DNA of 64,000 nucleotides, from NCBI RefSeq assembly GCF_016859125.1, contig NZ_CP069338.1:11039501-11103500 (forward strand). Reading direction: 5' to 3'. A model generated the notes under the pieces. It did not search any database. It saw only the letters and a list, made by a program, of their open reading frames with translations, and had not been told where the DNA came from. Position numbers and translations under genes: made by a program. Shown one piece after another: positions 41,501-48,989 of this stretch. Position 1 is the stretch's first letter, and every line of letters starts with the position of its first letter. The DNA comes from Archangium violaceum. Its GTDB lineage: Bacteria > Myxococcota > Myxococcia > Myxococcales > Myxococcaceae.

Positions 41501-43792
41501 TCCGGGGAGGAGCTGGAAGCCCATCACCAGATAGGTAATGGCCGAGCGGTATGCGGTCGACGCCTTGGCCCTCGCGCCAGCCTCGGCGTTCAGGCGTGCG
41601 ACGCGCAGGCGCTCCTCGGGCTCGGTGAGCAGCTCCGCGCCGGTATTGAGCTGCCCCACCACCTCGAAGAGGTTCTTGCGCACCTCCTCCGGCGACAGGC
41701 TCGCCAGCAGCAGACGGCCCACGCGCAGGTGGACGGCCTTTCGTTGGTCCTCGGGGATGAGGGCGTGGGCCGCCTGGTGGATGCGGTCGTGGAGGAAGCG
41801 GTACTGCTCCGGGCCGGTGGTGGCCAGCACCCCCTCCTGGAGCGCCAGCTCGAGGCCCTGCTCCACCTCGCCCGGATCCTCCACTCCCGAGATGAGGAGC
41901 AAGGTCCGCAGCGAGAAGGTATTTCCCACGCATGCCGCCAGCCGCAGCAGGTGCTGCGTTCGTGAGGGGAACTGGCGCAGCCTGGCCACCATGAAGTCGA
42001 CGACGTTGTCGGAGTAGCCCTTCGCCTGGGCGCCCTGCGCATCCCAGCGCCAGGGGCCCTCGGGCGTGCGCACCAACAGCCCGTCCTGGTGGAGCGTCTG
42101 CAGGAACTGCAGGAGGAAGAAGGGGTTGCCTCCGGTCTTCTCACGGGCCAGCGCCGCCAGCGGCCCGACGAGCTCCGCGCTCGCGCCGGGGAGCGTGTCC
42201 GTGACGAGCTGCCGGACATCCTCGAGGCTCAGCGGCTCGAGCTGGACGTGGGCCATCCGCGCACCCGCCTGGCGTAGCTGCTCCAGCGTCTGCGTCAGCG
42301 GATGGGTGGAATGGACCTCGTTGTCGCGATAGGCGGCGATCAGCAGGAGCGGCGGTGTCTCCGGGTGGGTCAGTAGATGCTGGAGCAGCTGGAAGCTGGC
42401 CAGATCGGCCCACTGGAGATCATCCATGAAGAACACCAGCGGATGCCCGGACGTGGCGAAGACGCCAAAGAACCGGCAGAGCACCCGATGGAAGCGCTGT
42501 TGGGCCAGGGAGGGCGGCAGCTCCTGGACGGGCGCCTGTCTGCCCGTGACGAGCTCGAGCTGCGGGGCGATGTCCACCAGGACCTGGCCCTGGCCCTCCC
42601 AGGCGTCGCTCAGGTCCTGACGCCACCGCGCCAACTCCTCATCGGTGCCTCCGAGCAGCTGCCGCGCCAGCCCCTGAATGGCCCTCGCCACGGTGGCGTA
42701 GGGGATGTCCTGCTGGAACTGGTCGAACTTGCCGCTGAGCAGGAAGGACCGCTGCCTCACCACGGGCTTGTGCAGCTCGTTGACCACCGAGGACTTGCCG
42801 ATCCCCGAGTAGCCACTGACCAGGACGAGCTCCGAGCGGCCGCGCTCGGCGACGCGCTCGAAGGCCTGGAGCAGGACCTTGGCGTGGCTGTCGCGCCCAT
42901 AGAGCCGCTGGGGGAGCTGGAAGCGGCTGGGGTAGTCGTGCCGGCCTGGCACGAAGTCCTCGCTCACACCCCGGCTCAGGCCCTCCCGGCATCGCTCGAG
43001 ATCGGCCTTCAGGCCCTCGGCGCTCTGGTAGCGCTCCTCGGCGACCTTGGCCAGGAGCTTCATCACGATGGCGGACAGGACGGGCGGCAGATTCTTCACC
43101 CGTGCCGACAGGGGCAGCGGGGCCTGCGCCATGTGGGCGTGGAACCACTCGAGCGCGTCGCGGCCGTGGAAGGGCCGCTGGCCCGCCAGCAGCTCGTAGA
43201 GCGTGATCCCCAGGGAATAGAGGTCGGTGCGGTAGTCCACCGAGCGGTTCATCCGCCCGGTCTGCTCCGGGGACATGTAGGCCAATGTGCCTTCGACCAG
43301 GGGGGCTTGCGTCACGTCCACGTGCTCGACGAGCTGGAGGCTGGCGGTGCCGAAGTCGATGAGGCGCGTCTCCCCCGAGGGCGTGAGGATGATGTTGGAG
43401 GGCTTGAGATCCTTGTGGACGATGCCGCGGCGATGCAGCTCCGCGACCGTCGAGGCCACGGCGATGGCGAGGTCCACGGCCCGGGTCACCTCGAGCGGCT
43501 CGCCGGTGGACTCGGACAGCGGCGTGCCGTCTACGTCCTCCAGGAGGAGCACCGGCCGGCCCTGGAGCTGCTCACATGCGTGGGCGCGGATGACGCCGCG
43601 CACGTCCTGGAGCCGCTGCAGGATGCCGAACTCGCGGAGGTAGTTCTCGCACTCACGGGGACCAGGAGCTGAAACCAGCGGCGTCTTGAGGATGAGCCGC
43701 AAGCCATCGGCATCACGTACCGCCCGGAACAGCAGGCTCGTGCCCGTGGTCTTGAGCACTCCGAGCAGGGTATAACCAGGGATGTTCAGCAT
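38516..43792 (-). CDS. Giant hybrid: Ser/Thr kinase - AAA ATPase/TPR - GAF - histidine kinase
   Basis: A 1758-residue cytoplasmic signalling protein. Residues 1-270 are a Hanks-type kinase: Lys36 ('RLILKTP'), 'GIVHKDLKPSN' (HKD in place of HRD), 'RLIDFGTASL' and 'AYMSPEQTGRMN'. About 290-650 is a MalT/AAA-like ATPase with Walker A 'VSGYSGIGKSSVV' and 'LVFFMDDLQWAD'. A long helical TPR-like region runs to about 1310. A GAF domain covers about 1320-1480 ('SVLCLPLVRQEEFRGVLYLE'), then a short coiled coil and a histidine kinase: the H-box region 'MAEVATNVLHNVGNVLTSAI', N-box 'INLISNARNAMAS' and 'DSGMGIAPELRARLFTQGFT'. No response regulator gene is adjacent. This architecture is known in myxobacteria and cyanobacteria. 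Confidence 0.93.
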   Translation of the reverse strand: MLNIPGYTLLGVLKTTGTSLLFRAVRDADGLRLILKTPLVSAPGPRECENYLREFGILQRLQDVRGVIRAHACEQLQGRPVLLLEDVDGTPLSESTGEPLEVTRAVDLAIAVASTVAELHRRGIVHKDLKPSNIILTPSGETRLIDFGTASLQLVEHVDVTQAPLVEGTLAYMSPEQTGRMNRSVDYRTDLYSLGITLYELLAGQRPFHGRDALEWFHAHMAQAPLPLSARVKNLPPVLSAIVMKLLAKVAEERYQSAEGLKADLERCREGLSRGVSEDFVPGRHDYPSRFQLPQRLYGRDSHAKVLLQAFERVAERGRSELVLVSGYSGIGKSSVVNELHKPVVRQRSFLLSGKFDQFQQDIPYATVARAIQGLARQLLGGTDEELARWRQDLSDAWEGQGQVLVDIAPQLELVTGRQAPVQELPPSLAQQRFHRVLCRFFGVFATSGHPLVFFMDDLQWADLASFQLLQHLLTHPETPPLLLIAAYRDNEVHSTHPLTQTLEQLRQAGARMAHVQLEPLSLEDVRQLVTDTLPGASAELVGPLAALAREKTGGNPFFLLQFLQTLHQDGLLVRTPEGPWRWDAQGAQAKGYSDNVVDFMVARLRQFPSRTQHLLRLAACVGNTFSLRTLLLISGVEDPGEVEQGLELALQEGVLATTGPEQYRFLHDRIHQAAHALIPEDQRKAVHLRVGRLLLASLSPEEVRKNLFEVVGQLNTGAELLTEPEERLRVARLNAEAGARAKASTAYRSAITYLVMGFQLLPGDPWAVDHALAFKLRLDHASCEFMSGNAAQARRMVEELRGRTRTPAEMAALYRLKCDLHVAAGENQVAVASLLEGLSMMGMPLSPRPSWEEVVAAHEEVGALLGERSISSLVELPRLSDPVKEAVMSLLVALYSPALNTDPHLHLLHLCKLVCLSIRHGNTPASVHGYSSYGMVLGLAFKRYRESLAFGQLACALAERYDAVALRARAFFGMGMISHWLQPISDSLGFLRGAFQYALQASDFLVAGFCCTHIVSQRLTLGHSLEEVYQESIARMDFVRMSGFVDVRDVVHIYQRFTQQLRGRTVSFQSLNGDDFTEEAFEARLTPERTSIARCLYWLLKMQSRFMGGAYDEAREAADRAAQLSWSLLGRIQLLQFHFFHALTLAACYGKMAPESRGTALEAIRGHHARLSEWTGHCPENFRALERMVSAELARLQGHDVEALRAYEEAIQAAREQGRIHDLALASELAARFWTERAVPTIAEAYARKAREAYLRWGALGKVQHLDAQWPPPPALSPEEATTTDTNSAHIDALTVVKAQQAISGEIVLDRLGDTLLRVAIENAGAQRGALLLPQGDALSVVALADSSLDESAGPRDERLPWTLISYVRRTREHVLIGDASQPHPFSADAWLQRGGARSVLCLPLVRQEEFRGVLYLENSLASNAFTPARTSLLGHLASQATISIENARLYTDLQRAESALRRANDELEKRVEERTRELRHAQTQLVDTARAAGMAEVATNVLHNVGNVLTSAIINVQVLTQTVRASRMRRVKQVSSMFEQHQGALSDFLTRDPRGTQLPGYLSVLADELLHEHAALQEGLDAMNKHIDHVRAIVQVQQTYARSTMVTEECDLSSLVKDALSIQLPALKRHGVNIVQELSTLPEVRVDKHKVLQILINLISNARNAMASVPTSQRNLHVRLDAVDDMARIQVVDSGMGIAPELRARLFTQGFTTREGGHGLGLHSSSLAARMLGGQLTLESEGPGRGATATLKLPLA

Positions 43793-44001
43793 CTAGGAGA
43801 AGTCTACCGTTTCAGGCGCGATTCCTTGAAGTGCAAGAGCCGCTCTCGCACGGGTGCGGAGCCGGAACCGGAACGCGGCTTGCGCGGCGGGCCCCTGAGC
43901 GGGGGCCCAGCACGGCAGGGACAGGGCGACCATGGCCGACGAGTGTCCCACGGGGAATTCACGGTGAGTGCAACAGCCCATGCGCTCCAGGTGCACGCCG
44001 T

Positions 44002-44150
44002 CTGCCGCCGCTGGAAGTATGGCTTTGCGCCAGCCCCTCCTATCTCAAAGCGCTGGGTACACCCACCTCGGTCGCGGACCTCGCGGACCATGACTTCATC
44101 GGCAGGATCGACGGGACGACGGAGTGGAGGTTCGATACGCCCGGTCGAGG
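44002..44150 (+). pseudogene. Fragment of LysR-type regulator (effector domain)
   Basis: One frame reads 'LPPLEVWLCASPSYLKALG' then 'TPTSVADLADHDFIGRIDG', the typical 'ASPxYL...G.P....DLA.HDFI' block of the LysR substrate-binding domain. The DNA-binding half and the rest are missing. From 43793 to 44001 nothing else is recognised. Confidence 0.55.
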
Positions 44151-44199
44151 AAAAGAGCAGTCGCTTCGGGCTCACCCCTCCTTGAGGCCCGCCAGGAGC

Positions 44200-44327
44200 T
44201 CGGCGAGCCGTGCCGGCTGCGACGCGTCGCGCTCGATCCCGAGGCTCCCCTCTTCGCCTGGCGCGAGCGGATGCTCGATGCGCACGGCGGACTCGCGCGG
44301 AAGGCCAAGGGCTACCCGGTGGCCTGA
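44200..44327 (+). pseudogene. Possible C-terminal fragment of a glutathione S-transferase
   Basis: The frame ending at TGA 44325-44327 reads 'RVALDPEAPLFAWRERMLDA' then 'HGGLARKAKGYPVA', similar to the last helices of GSTs ('P.L.AWRERM'). Nothing of the thioredoxin-fold half is present. Weak but consistent with the neighbouring LysR remnant. Confidence 0.35.
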
Positions 44328-44411
44328 GTGGGTCCGGGCGGGCGTGTGCCAGCCGAGGAGGAGAAACGGGATAGACTCGCTCCGCCTCGCTGTTCTCGCC
44401 GGAGCTTCCGA

Positions 44412-45137
44412 ATGAGCACCTGTCCCTTCTGTCGTAGCTCCATGCGAACCACCCTCCTCGGAGGGCTCCTGCGAGAGCGATGTGGCTCGTGTCAGGCGGT
44501 GTGGCTGGAGCGCAGCTCGCTGGCCAGATTGGCGGGGGGGGCGACGGGCGAGGAGCTGGTGCGGCGGGCCCGGGGAAGAGCCGGACAGTGCAAACACTGC
44601 CAGGCCGAGCTGGTGGAGCTCGCCTCGAGCTGTCCCGCGTGCGGAGAGGAAGCACCCCACTGTCCGGAGTGTGGCATCGGGCCGCTTTCGGTGACACCGG
44701 TGCTCGGGGTGCCCGTGGATGTCTGCACCCGGTGCGGAGGCGTGGGCCTGGATGCCGGAGAGTTGGAGCAGCTCCAGCGCGTGGTGGCTCGAGCCCGGGA
44801 CGCAGGGCCACAGGCTCACGATGAGGAACCGGACGGGCTGAAGCAGGACCTGGAAATGAAGCCCTGTGCCGGCTGTCGCCGGGTGCTGAAGCCGGCACAT
44901 GCCTTCGCGTGGCAGGACAAGACCTGGTGTGGGAGCTGCGCTCCCTCGGAGGCGAGCCCGGTGGAGGTCAAGCTCACCCCGTATGACCCGGACACCGACG
45001 ACACCTTCCTTCCCTCCAGCCTCTGGGACCCCTACATCACCGAGAACGAACAGTACTTTTCGAAGAAGAAGAGAACCCAGCAGCTGGAGTCCGCCCTGGT
45101 CTGGTTCTTCTCGAAGGTACTGGGTTCACGGCGATGA
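44412..45137 (+). CDS. Zinc-ribbon protein of unknown function
   Basis: A 241-residue soluble protein rich in CxxC pairs: 'MSTCPFCRSSM', 'RERCGSCQAVWLERSSL', 'GQCKHCQAELVE', 'SCPACGEEAPHCPECGIG', 'VDVCTRCGGVGLDAGEL' and 'KPCAGCRRVLKPAH'. The 'CTRCGGVGLDAGELEQL' block is a TFIIB-type zinc ribbon (zf-TFIIB). It probably binds two to four zinc ions and a nucleic acid or protein partner. ATG 44412 follows a GGAG site. The C-terminus ends in a helical basic stretch. No operon partner. Confidence 0.78.
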   Translation: MSTCPFCRSSMRTTLLGGLLRERCGSCQAVWLERSSLARLAGGATGEELVRRARGRAGQCKHCQAELVELASSCPACGEEAPHCPECGIGPLSVTPVLGVPVDVCTRCGGVGLDAGELEQLQRVVARARDAGPQAHDEEPDGLKQDLEMKPCAGCRRVLKPAHAFAWQDKTWCGSCAPSEASPVEVKLTPYDPDTDDTFLPSSLWDPYITENEQYFSKKKRTQQLESALVWFFSKVLGSRR

Positions 45138-45210
45138 ATTCGAACTGGTCCCCGGTAGCGGAGTCCTGTTCCGGGGGGCAGTGGCGCCGCCCGAAGCCCT
45201 CGCTTCAGCC

Positions 45211-45725
45211 GTGAGCGAGGAGGTTCACCAAGCGTTCCCGTGGGATTCACCGGGAGAATGGATTCAGCTACCGCATCGCCGGAGAGGAGCATGCCCCCTC
45301 CATCAACCAGTTGCTGGGAGCGAGCTTCTTCCATGAGCCGATGGGGCAGGCACTGGGGCCGACGGAGAAGGACTGGTTCGACTTCGCCGCCTACTTCATC
45401 CCCGAGTGCACCACGAACGGACTGTCAGTCATTGCCGTCCCCGAGGACAGCCCGGATGAGCGCGCGGGCGTCTTCATCAACCGGGACTTCAAGGCCCCAC
45501 TCCCGACGGGTTTCCCGGATGGAGTCCCCGGTTCACCCCCATCGTCGACGCGCTGGTGAGCATCGATGAGGAGTACGAGAGGCAACGTCCGGGCCTCCAA
45601 CAGGGACAGGTGAAGGACCTGTGGATGGTGGGTGTCACCCCGGGGAGCCGGTTCGCCAAGAAGGGCATCGCCAGCAACCTCTTCCAGGTGAGTGTCGACG
45701 TGGCCCGCCAGGCAGGCACCCATGG
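45211..45725 (+). pseudogene. GNAT-type N-acetyltransferase, frameshifted and 3'-truncated
   Basis: The first frame reads 'GFSYRIAGEEHAPSINQLLG' and continues through 'DWFDFAAYFIPECTTNGLSV' to 'PLPTGFPDGVP'. Near 45525 the family sequence jumps to the other frame, 'FTPIVDALVSIDEEYERQRP' then 'KDLWMVGVTPGSRFAKKGIA', where 'GSRFAKKGIA' is the acetyl-CoA loop. It stops at 'VDVARQAG', where the 3' end of the SRPBCC remnant begins, so the last strands are missing. One base has been lost and the end cut off. Confidence 0.6.
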
Positions 45726-45740
45726 GTGCCTGTCTCCGCG

Positions 45741-46153
45741 TCAGACTTCGCTCGCCGCGACCGCGGCCTTCACGTTCTGGAAGAAGAGCTCGAAGTTCCT
45801 CTCCGAGATCTTCTTCGCCTCCGCTTCGGACATGTCCACGGGGATGAAGGTCGAACGCAGCATCACGATGCAGGCCTCGGAGCCGGCGCGAATCACCTTC
45901 GCGAAGCCACGGTAATCGGCGAACGGCACGAGGCCGCCCGTATCGATGATCTGATACATCATCTCCATGTTCGCTTCGTCGTAGTGGTCGCAGCGCTCCT
46001 TCACGTAGGCCACGCCCAGATGGCCTTCCGTGCGCATGGTACGCACCATGCCGAGCCCTTGACCTTCGAACTCCATTGCCGAGACGTAGCAAAAAGCTTC
46101 CACACCCGCTCGGCCGAAGCCGCAACCTGGGTGGCCTGTTGGTTCACGACCAT
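45741..46153 (-). pseudogene. SRPBCC (polyketide cyclase-like) protein with internal deletion/frameshift
   Basis: The minus strand starts with ATG 46153 (GAGGAAAC upstream) and 'MVVNQQATQVAASAERVWKL', a standard SRPBCC opening. Around 46095-46110 the frame changes to 'MEFEGQGLGMVRTMRTEGHL' and runs 'DTGGLVPFADYRGFAK' to 'NVKAAVAASEV'. About 25 residues expected between the two pieces are missing. The downstream part alone could be translated from ATG 46076 (111 residues), but would lack the first strand and helices. Confidence 0.6.
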
Positions 46154-46269
46154 GAGTTTCCTCCGAGGCCGCAGTCTGGGCCGCGAGGCGCGTGCCGCGC
46201 AAATGGGGACGCACGGGAGCAGGCGAGCGCCCTCACGCCGGGATGCGGCATCCGGTGAGCGCGACCTCG

Positions 46270-46320
46270 TGACACGTCAAGCGACACGCTGACGCGCCAA
46301 ATGACATGGCTGACGCGTCA
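46270..46320. promoter_or_regulatory. Three phased TGACRCGYCA operator-like boxes
   Basis: TGACACGTCA (46270-46279), TGACGCGCCA (46290-46299) and TGACGCGTCA (46311-46320, a perfect palindrome) are spaced 20 and 21 bp, two helical turns. They lie between the divergent SRPBCC and SDR genes, so they look like binding sites of a dimeric regulator, for example TetR type. Nothing else is recognised in the 320-bp gap 46154-46474. Confidence 0.55.
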
Positions 46321-46474
46321 AGAACCGCCGCGTCGGACCCGGACAGGGCTGGTTTTGCTCGGGGCTCCTCGCCCCCTCCGAGCGGGTCCGGTGGCATCGA
46401 CATTGCTGACTCCAAACGCATTTCGAGCACGACATGTGAATGGGTGTCGTCACCCCGTGCCGCAAGAGGATGCA

Positions 46475-47159
46475 ATGACGAGCTACAGCTTGGAAGGTCG
46501 CAGGGTACTGGTCACCGGCGGGGCGCGCGGCCTGGGAGCCGGCATCGCCGGGGCGATGGCACGCGCGGGCGCGGACGTGATGGTGGCCGACCTGCTCGAA
46601 CAGGAGGGGCTCGCCACGGTGGACGCCCTGCGCAAGGAGGGGGCCTGGGCCGCCTTCGTGAAGCTCAACGTGACGTCCGAGGCGGACTGAGAGCACGGCA
46701 TCGCGTGCACCCTCGAGGAGTTCGGAGGATTGGACGTCCTCGTCAACAACGCGGGCATCGAGATCTCCGCGCTCGTCGCGGACATCGACCCCGAGCACCT
46801 GCGCCGCATGCTGGACGTCAACGTGGTGGGAGTGGCACTCGGCCTCAAAGTCGGCCGTGGACCGCATGACCCGCATCGCCGCGCAGGAGTCCGGCAAGCT
46901 CGGCTACGGCGTACGCGTCAAGTGCATCTACCCCGGGCTCGTCCCCACGGCGATGGGCGCCGGGCTCGCCGAGTGCATGGTGAAGCTCGGGCTCGCGCCG
47001 AGCATGGAAGCGGCCGTCCGCGACGTCGTTGGCCAGACCCCGCTGGGCCGGCTCGGCGAGGTGCCGGACATGGCGGATGCCGCCGTGTTCCTCGCCTCGG
47101 ATGCCTCGCGGTTCATCACGGGGATCGGCCTGCCGGTGGACGGCGGCATGGGCATGTGA
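46475..47159 (+). pseudogene. Short-chain dehydrogenase/reductase with stop codon and active-site deletion
   Basis: From ATG 46475 the frame reads 'LEGRRVLVTGGARGLGAGIA' (NAD-binding TGxxxGxG), then hits TGA at about 46688 where the family has Trp (SEAD-W-EHG). After it, 'GGLDVLVNNAGIEISALVAD' continues in frame to 'VVGVALGL'. Near 46845 sequence jumps straight to 'KSAVDRMTRIAAQESGKLGY' in another frame, so the catalytic Ser and Tyr segments are gone while the Lys remains. The end, 'ASRFITGIGLPVDGGMGM', is typical. The gene is dead. Confidence 0.8.
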
Positions 47160-47296
47160 GGCGCAATACCGCTGAGGGAGCGGGCTCCGGTTCATCGAGC
47201 TCAGACGGACGCTTCGAGAGTACGGCGGCGAAGAGCCCGGGGTCCTTCGCATTGCCGGGTCGTGTCAACACCCCGCAAACCCATGGGAGGTCCATG

Positions 47297-47449
47297 ATGC
47301 ACGAAGCACAGCAGAAGGTCGGGACGCAGAAAGAGCCCAGGAAGAAAGTGATTACCGTGGACGACGTTCGCGGCGACGTCCCCCCGATGCACGCGGGCCA
47401 CCCGGGGCCTCCGGGGCCTCCGACGGCGCCGGTGGGGACCCCCTGGTAG
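47297..47449 (+). CDS. 50-51-residue Pro/Gly-rich peptide, possible modified-peptide precursor
   Basis: A short gene with GGGAGG (47285-47290) and ATG 47297 (ATG 47294 is also possible). The product has a charged first half ('QKVGTQKEPRKKVITVDDVR') and a second half of Pro, Gly, His and Thr ('PPMHAGHPGPPGPPTAPVGT') ending in PW. This leader-plus-low-complexity-core layout resembles RiPP precursors but matches none that I know. It lies 153 bases before a cupin-type gene on the same strand. It could also be a structural small protein. Confidence 0.5.
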   Translation: MHEAQQKVGTQKEPRKKVITVDDVRGDVPPMHAGHPGPPGPPTAPVGTPW

Positions 47450-47602
47450 TGGACGATGTGACGCCGAAGCCGCGGGGTCCGCTGGGGCCTCGCGGCTGAG
47501 CAGGATCTTTTCCGCGAGGGTGCCCGCGCGAGCGGGCATCCCCGCACGTGGGTTCTTGGATGAGGGTGCTCGCCGTCATCTCCCTGACGGCCCGGAGTCG
47601 AA

Positions 47603-48823
47603 ATGGAACAGGTCGCTCAATTCCTTCAACGTCTTGGCGAATGGGTCGAACGCGATTGGCGCCGGTCGGAGCTCGACCTCGCCGCCTTCCAGGAGACCGC
47701 TGTCCGGGCGCTGGAGGCGTGCCGGCCGGCCGAGCACCTCTCGGCGATGGACGTCGTCGAGTGGGTGCATGGCACGGACGCGCTTCCGCAGCAGATGGAC
47801 ATCGCCGCCCATTTCGGCAATCCGCCCGTGACGGTGTTTCGCGGCCGGGGCTTCCACATCGATGTCTATTATTGGCTGGAGGGTGATACCGACATCCACC
47901 AGCACGCCTTCTGCGGCGCCTTCACCGTCCTCCAGGGGACGAGCCTCCAGGGCATCTACACGTTCGAGAAGGGCCGCGTCCTCCATCCGCGGCTCATCCA
48001 GGGCCAGCTCCGCCTGGAGTCGTTGCGTTTCATGAAGCCCGGCGACATCCAGCCCCTCGCCGCTGGGGAGCGCTTCCTCCACAGCGTCCTGCACCTGGAT
48101 CATCCCACCGTGACGCTGTTGATTCGCGCCGAGGTCCCGGAGTCGGGTCCGCAGCACAGCTACAAGATGCCGGGGCTCTCCTACCTGCCCCTGGGCTTCT
48201 GTGCGCACCCGTTGCGGCGCCGGGTCCAGCTCCTGCAGATGATGGGCCTGGTGGAGCCGGCTCGAATGCGAGCGCAACTGCGGGCGGGGCTGCGGACCGC
48301 GGATCCCCTGACCTTCACGCATCTGCTGCTCGAGTCCAGGTCCATGTTCCAGAATGACTGGCAGGGCTTCGCGGAGCTCCTGAACGAAGTCTACCCGGCG
48401 CAGGAGGAGGTGCTCGACACCCTGCTCCCGGTGCTGCGCGACGTGAAGCGGGTCAATCGCATCACCCGCGCGAAGTGCGCGATCGCCCGGGAGCCGGACC
48501 TGCGTTATCTGGCCGCCCTGCTCTTCTTCTGCACGCAACGGGGCCGGTTCCTCGAGGCCATGCGGCAGCGATTTCCCGAGGAGGAGCCGCTGGAGAAGAC
48601 CCGCGTCCTCCTCTCCCGCCTCAGCGCGGCGATGGGAGGGGACCTGGGGTTCGAGATGACGCCCGCGGCGGGCGTGGCCCTGCGCGCGCTGTTCTCGGGC
48701 AAGACCGAGGGCGATTTTCTGGCCACGGCGGGGCCCGAGGCCCGGCCCGCGGAGCTCTCGAGTGCCTGGCGCGAGCTGCGCGGAAGCGATCTCCTCTCCG
48801 CCCTGTTCTCCGATATCCGCTGA
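47603..48823 (+). CDS. Cupin-like protein of unknown function
   Basis: A 406-residue soluble protein. Residues about 70-190 look like a cupin barrel: 'VYYWLEGDTDIHQHAFCGAF' supplies an HxH-type metal pair and 'LAAGERFLHSVLHLDHPTVT' a later His. The remainder (about 200-406) is helical and unlike anything I recognise. ATG 47603 follows GGAG. The preceding small Pro-rich peptide gene is the only likely partner. A metal-dependent oxygenase or a sensor are possible; no function is claimed. Confidence 0.7.
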   Translation: MEQVAQFLQRLGEWVERDWRRSELDLAAFQETAVRALEACRPAEHLSAMDVVEWVHGTDALPQQMDIAAHFGNPPVTVFRGRGFHIDVYYWLEGDTDIHQHAFCGAFTVLQGTSLQGIYTFEKGRVLHPRLIQGQLRLESLRFMKPGDIQPLAAGERFLHSVLHLDHPTVTLLIRAEVPESGPQHSYKMPGLSYLPLGFCAHPLRRRVQLLQMMGLVEPARMRAQLRAGLRTADPLTFTHLLLESRSMFQNDWQGFAELLNEVYPAQEEVLDTLLPVLRDVKRVNRITRAKCAIAREPDLRYLAALLFFCTQRGRFLEAMRQRFPEEEPLEKTRVLLSRLSAAMGGDLGFEMTPAAGVALRALFSGKTEGDFLATAGPEARPAELSSAWRELRGSDLLSALFSDIR

Positions 48824-48913
48824 GGCTCCGGGGTCACCCGGGCGGATCCTCTGTAGGTCGGCGAGGCGTGGCTCGCCGGGCTCGACTTCGGGCAGCTGAA
48901 AGAGGCAGTTCCC

Positions 48914-48954
48914 AAAAAAAAGGGGGCGCCCGGTCTTCAAGACACGAGCGCCCC
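48914..48954 (-). terminator. Strong intrinsic terminator on the minus strand
   Basis: Read on the minus strand, a 7-bp stem GGGGCGC/GCGCCCC (48954-48948 with 48929-48923) encloses a second 5-bp hairpin and is followed by eight T's (complement of A's at 48914-48921). No minus-strand gene lies close upstream, so its target transcript is unknown. Confidence 0.6.
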
Positions 48955-48989
48955 GCACCTCCGGGGCCTTTCTTGAACCGGAGCATTTC

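Noticed and set aside
43804-44898. 364-residue minus-strand frame across the LysR/GST remnants and zinc-ribbon gene
   Set aside because: Ser/Pro/Arg-rich with no motif and overlaps a clear zinc-ribbon gene on the other strand.
45741-46076. 111-residue intact small protein
   Set aside because: Upstream codons encode the start of an SRPBCC domain in another frame, so this is better explained as the 3' part of a damaged gene.
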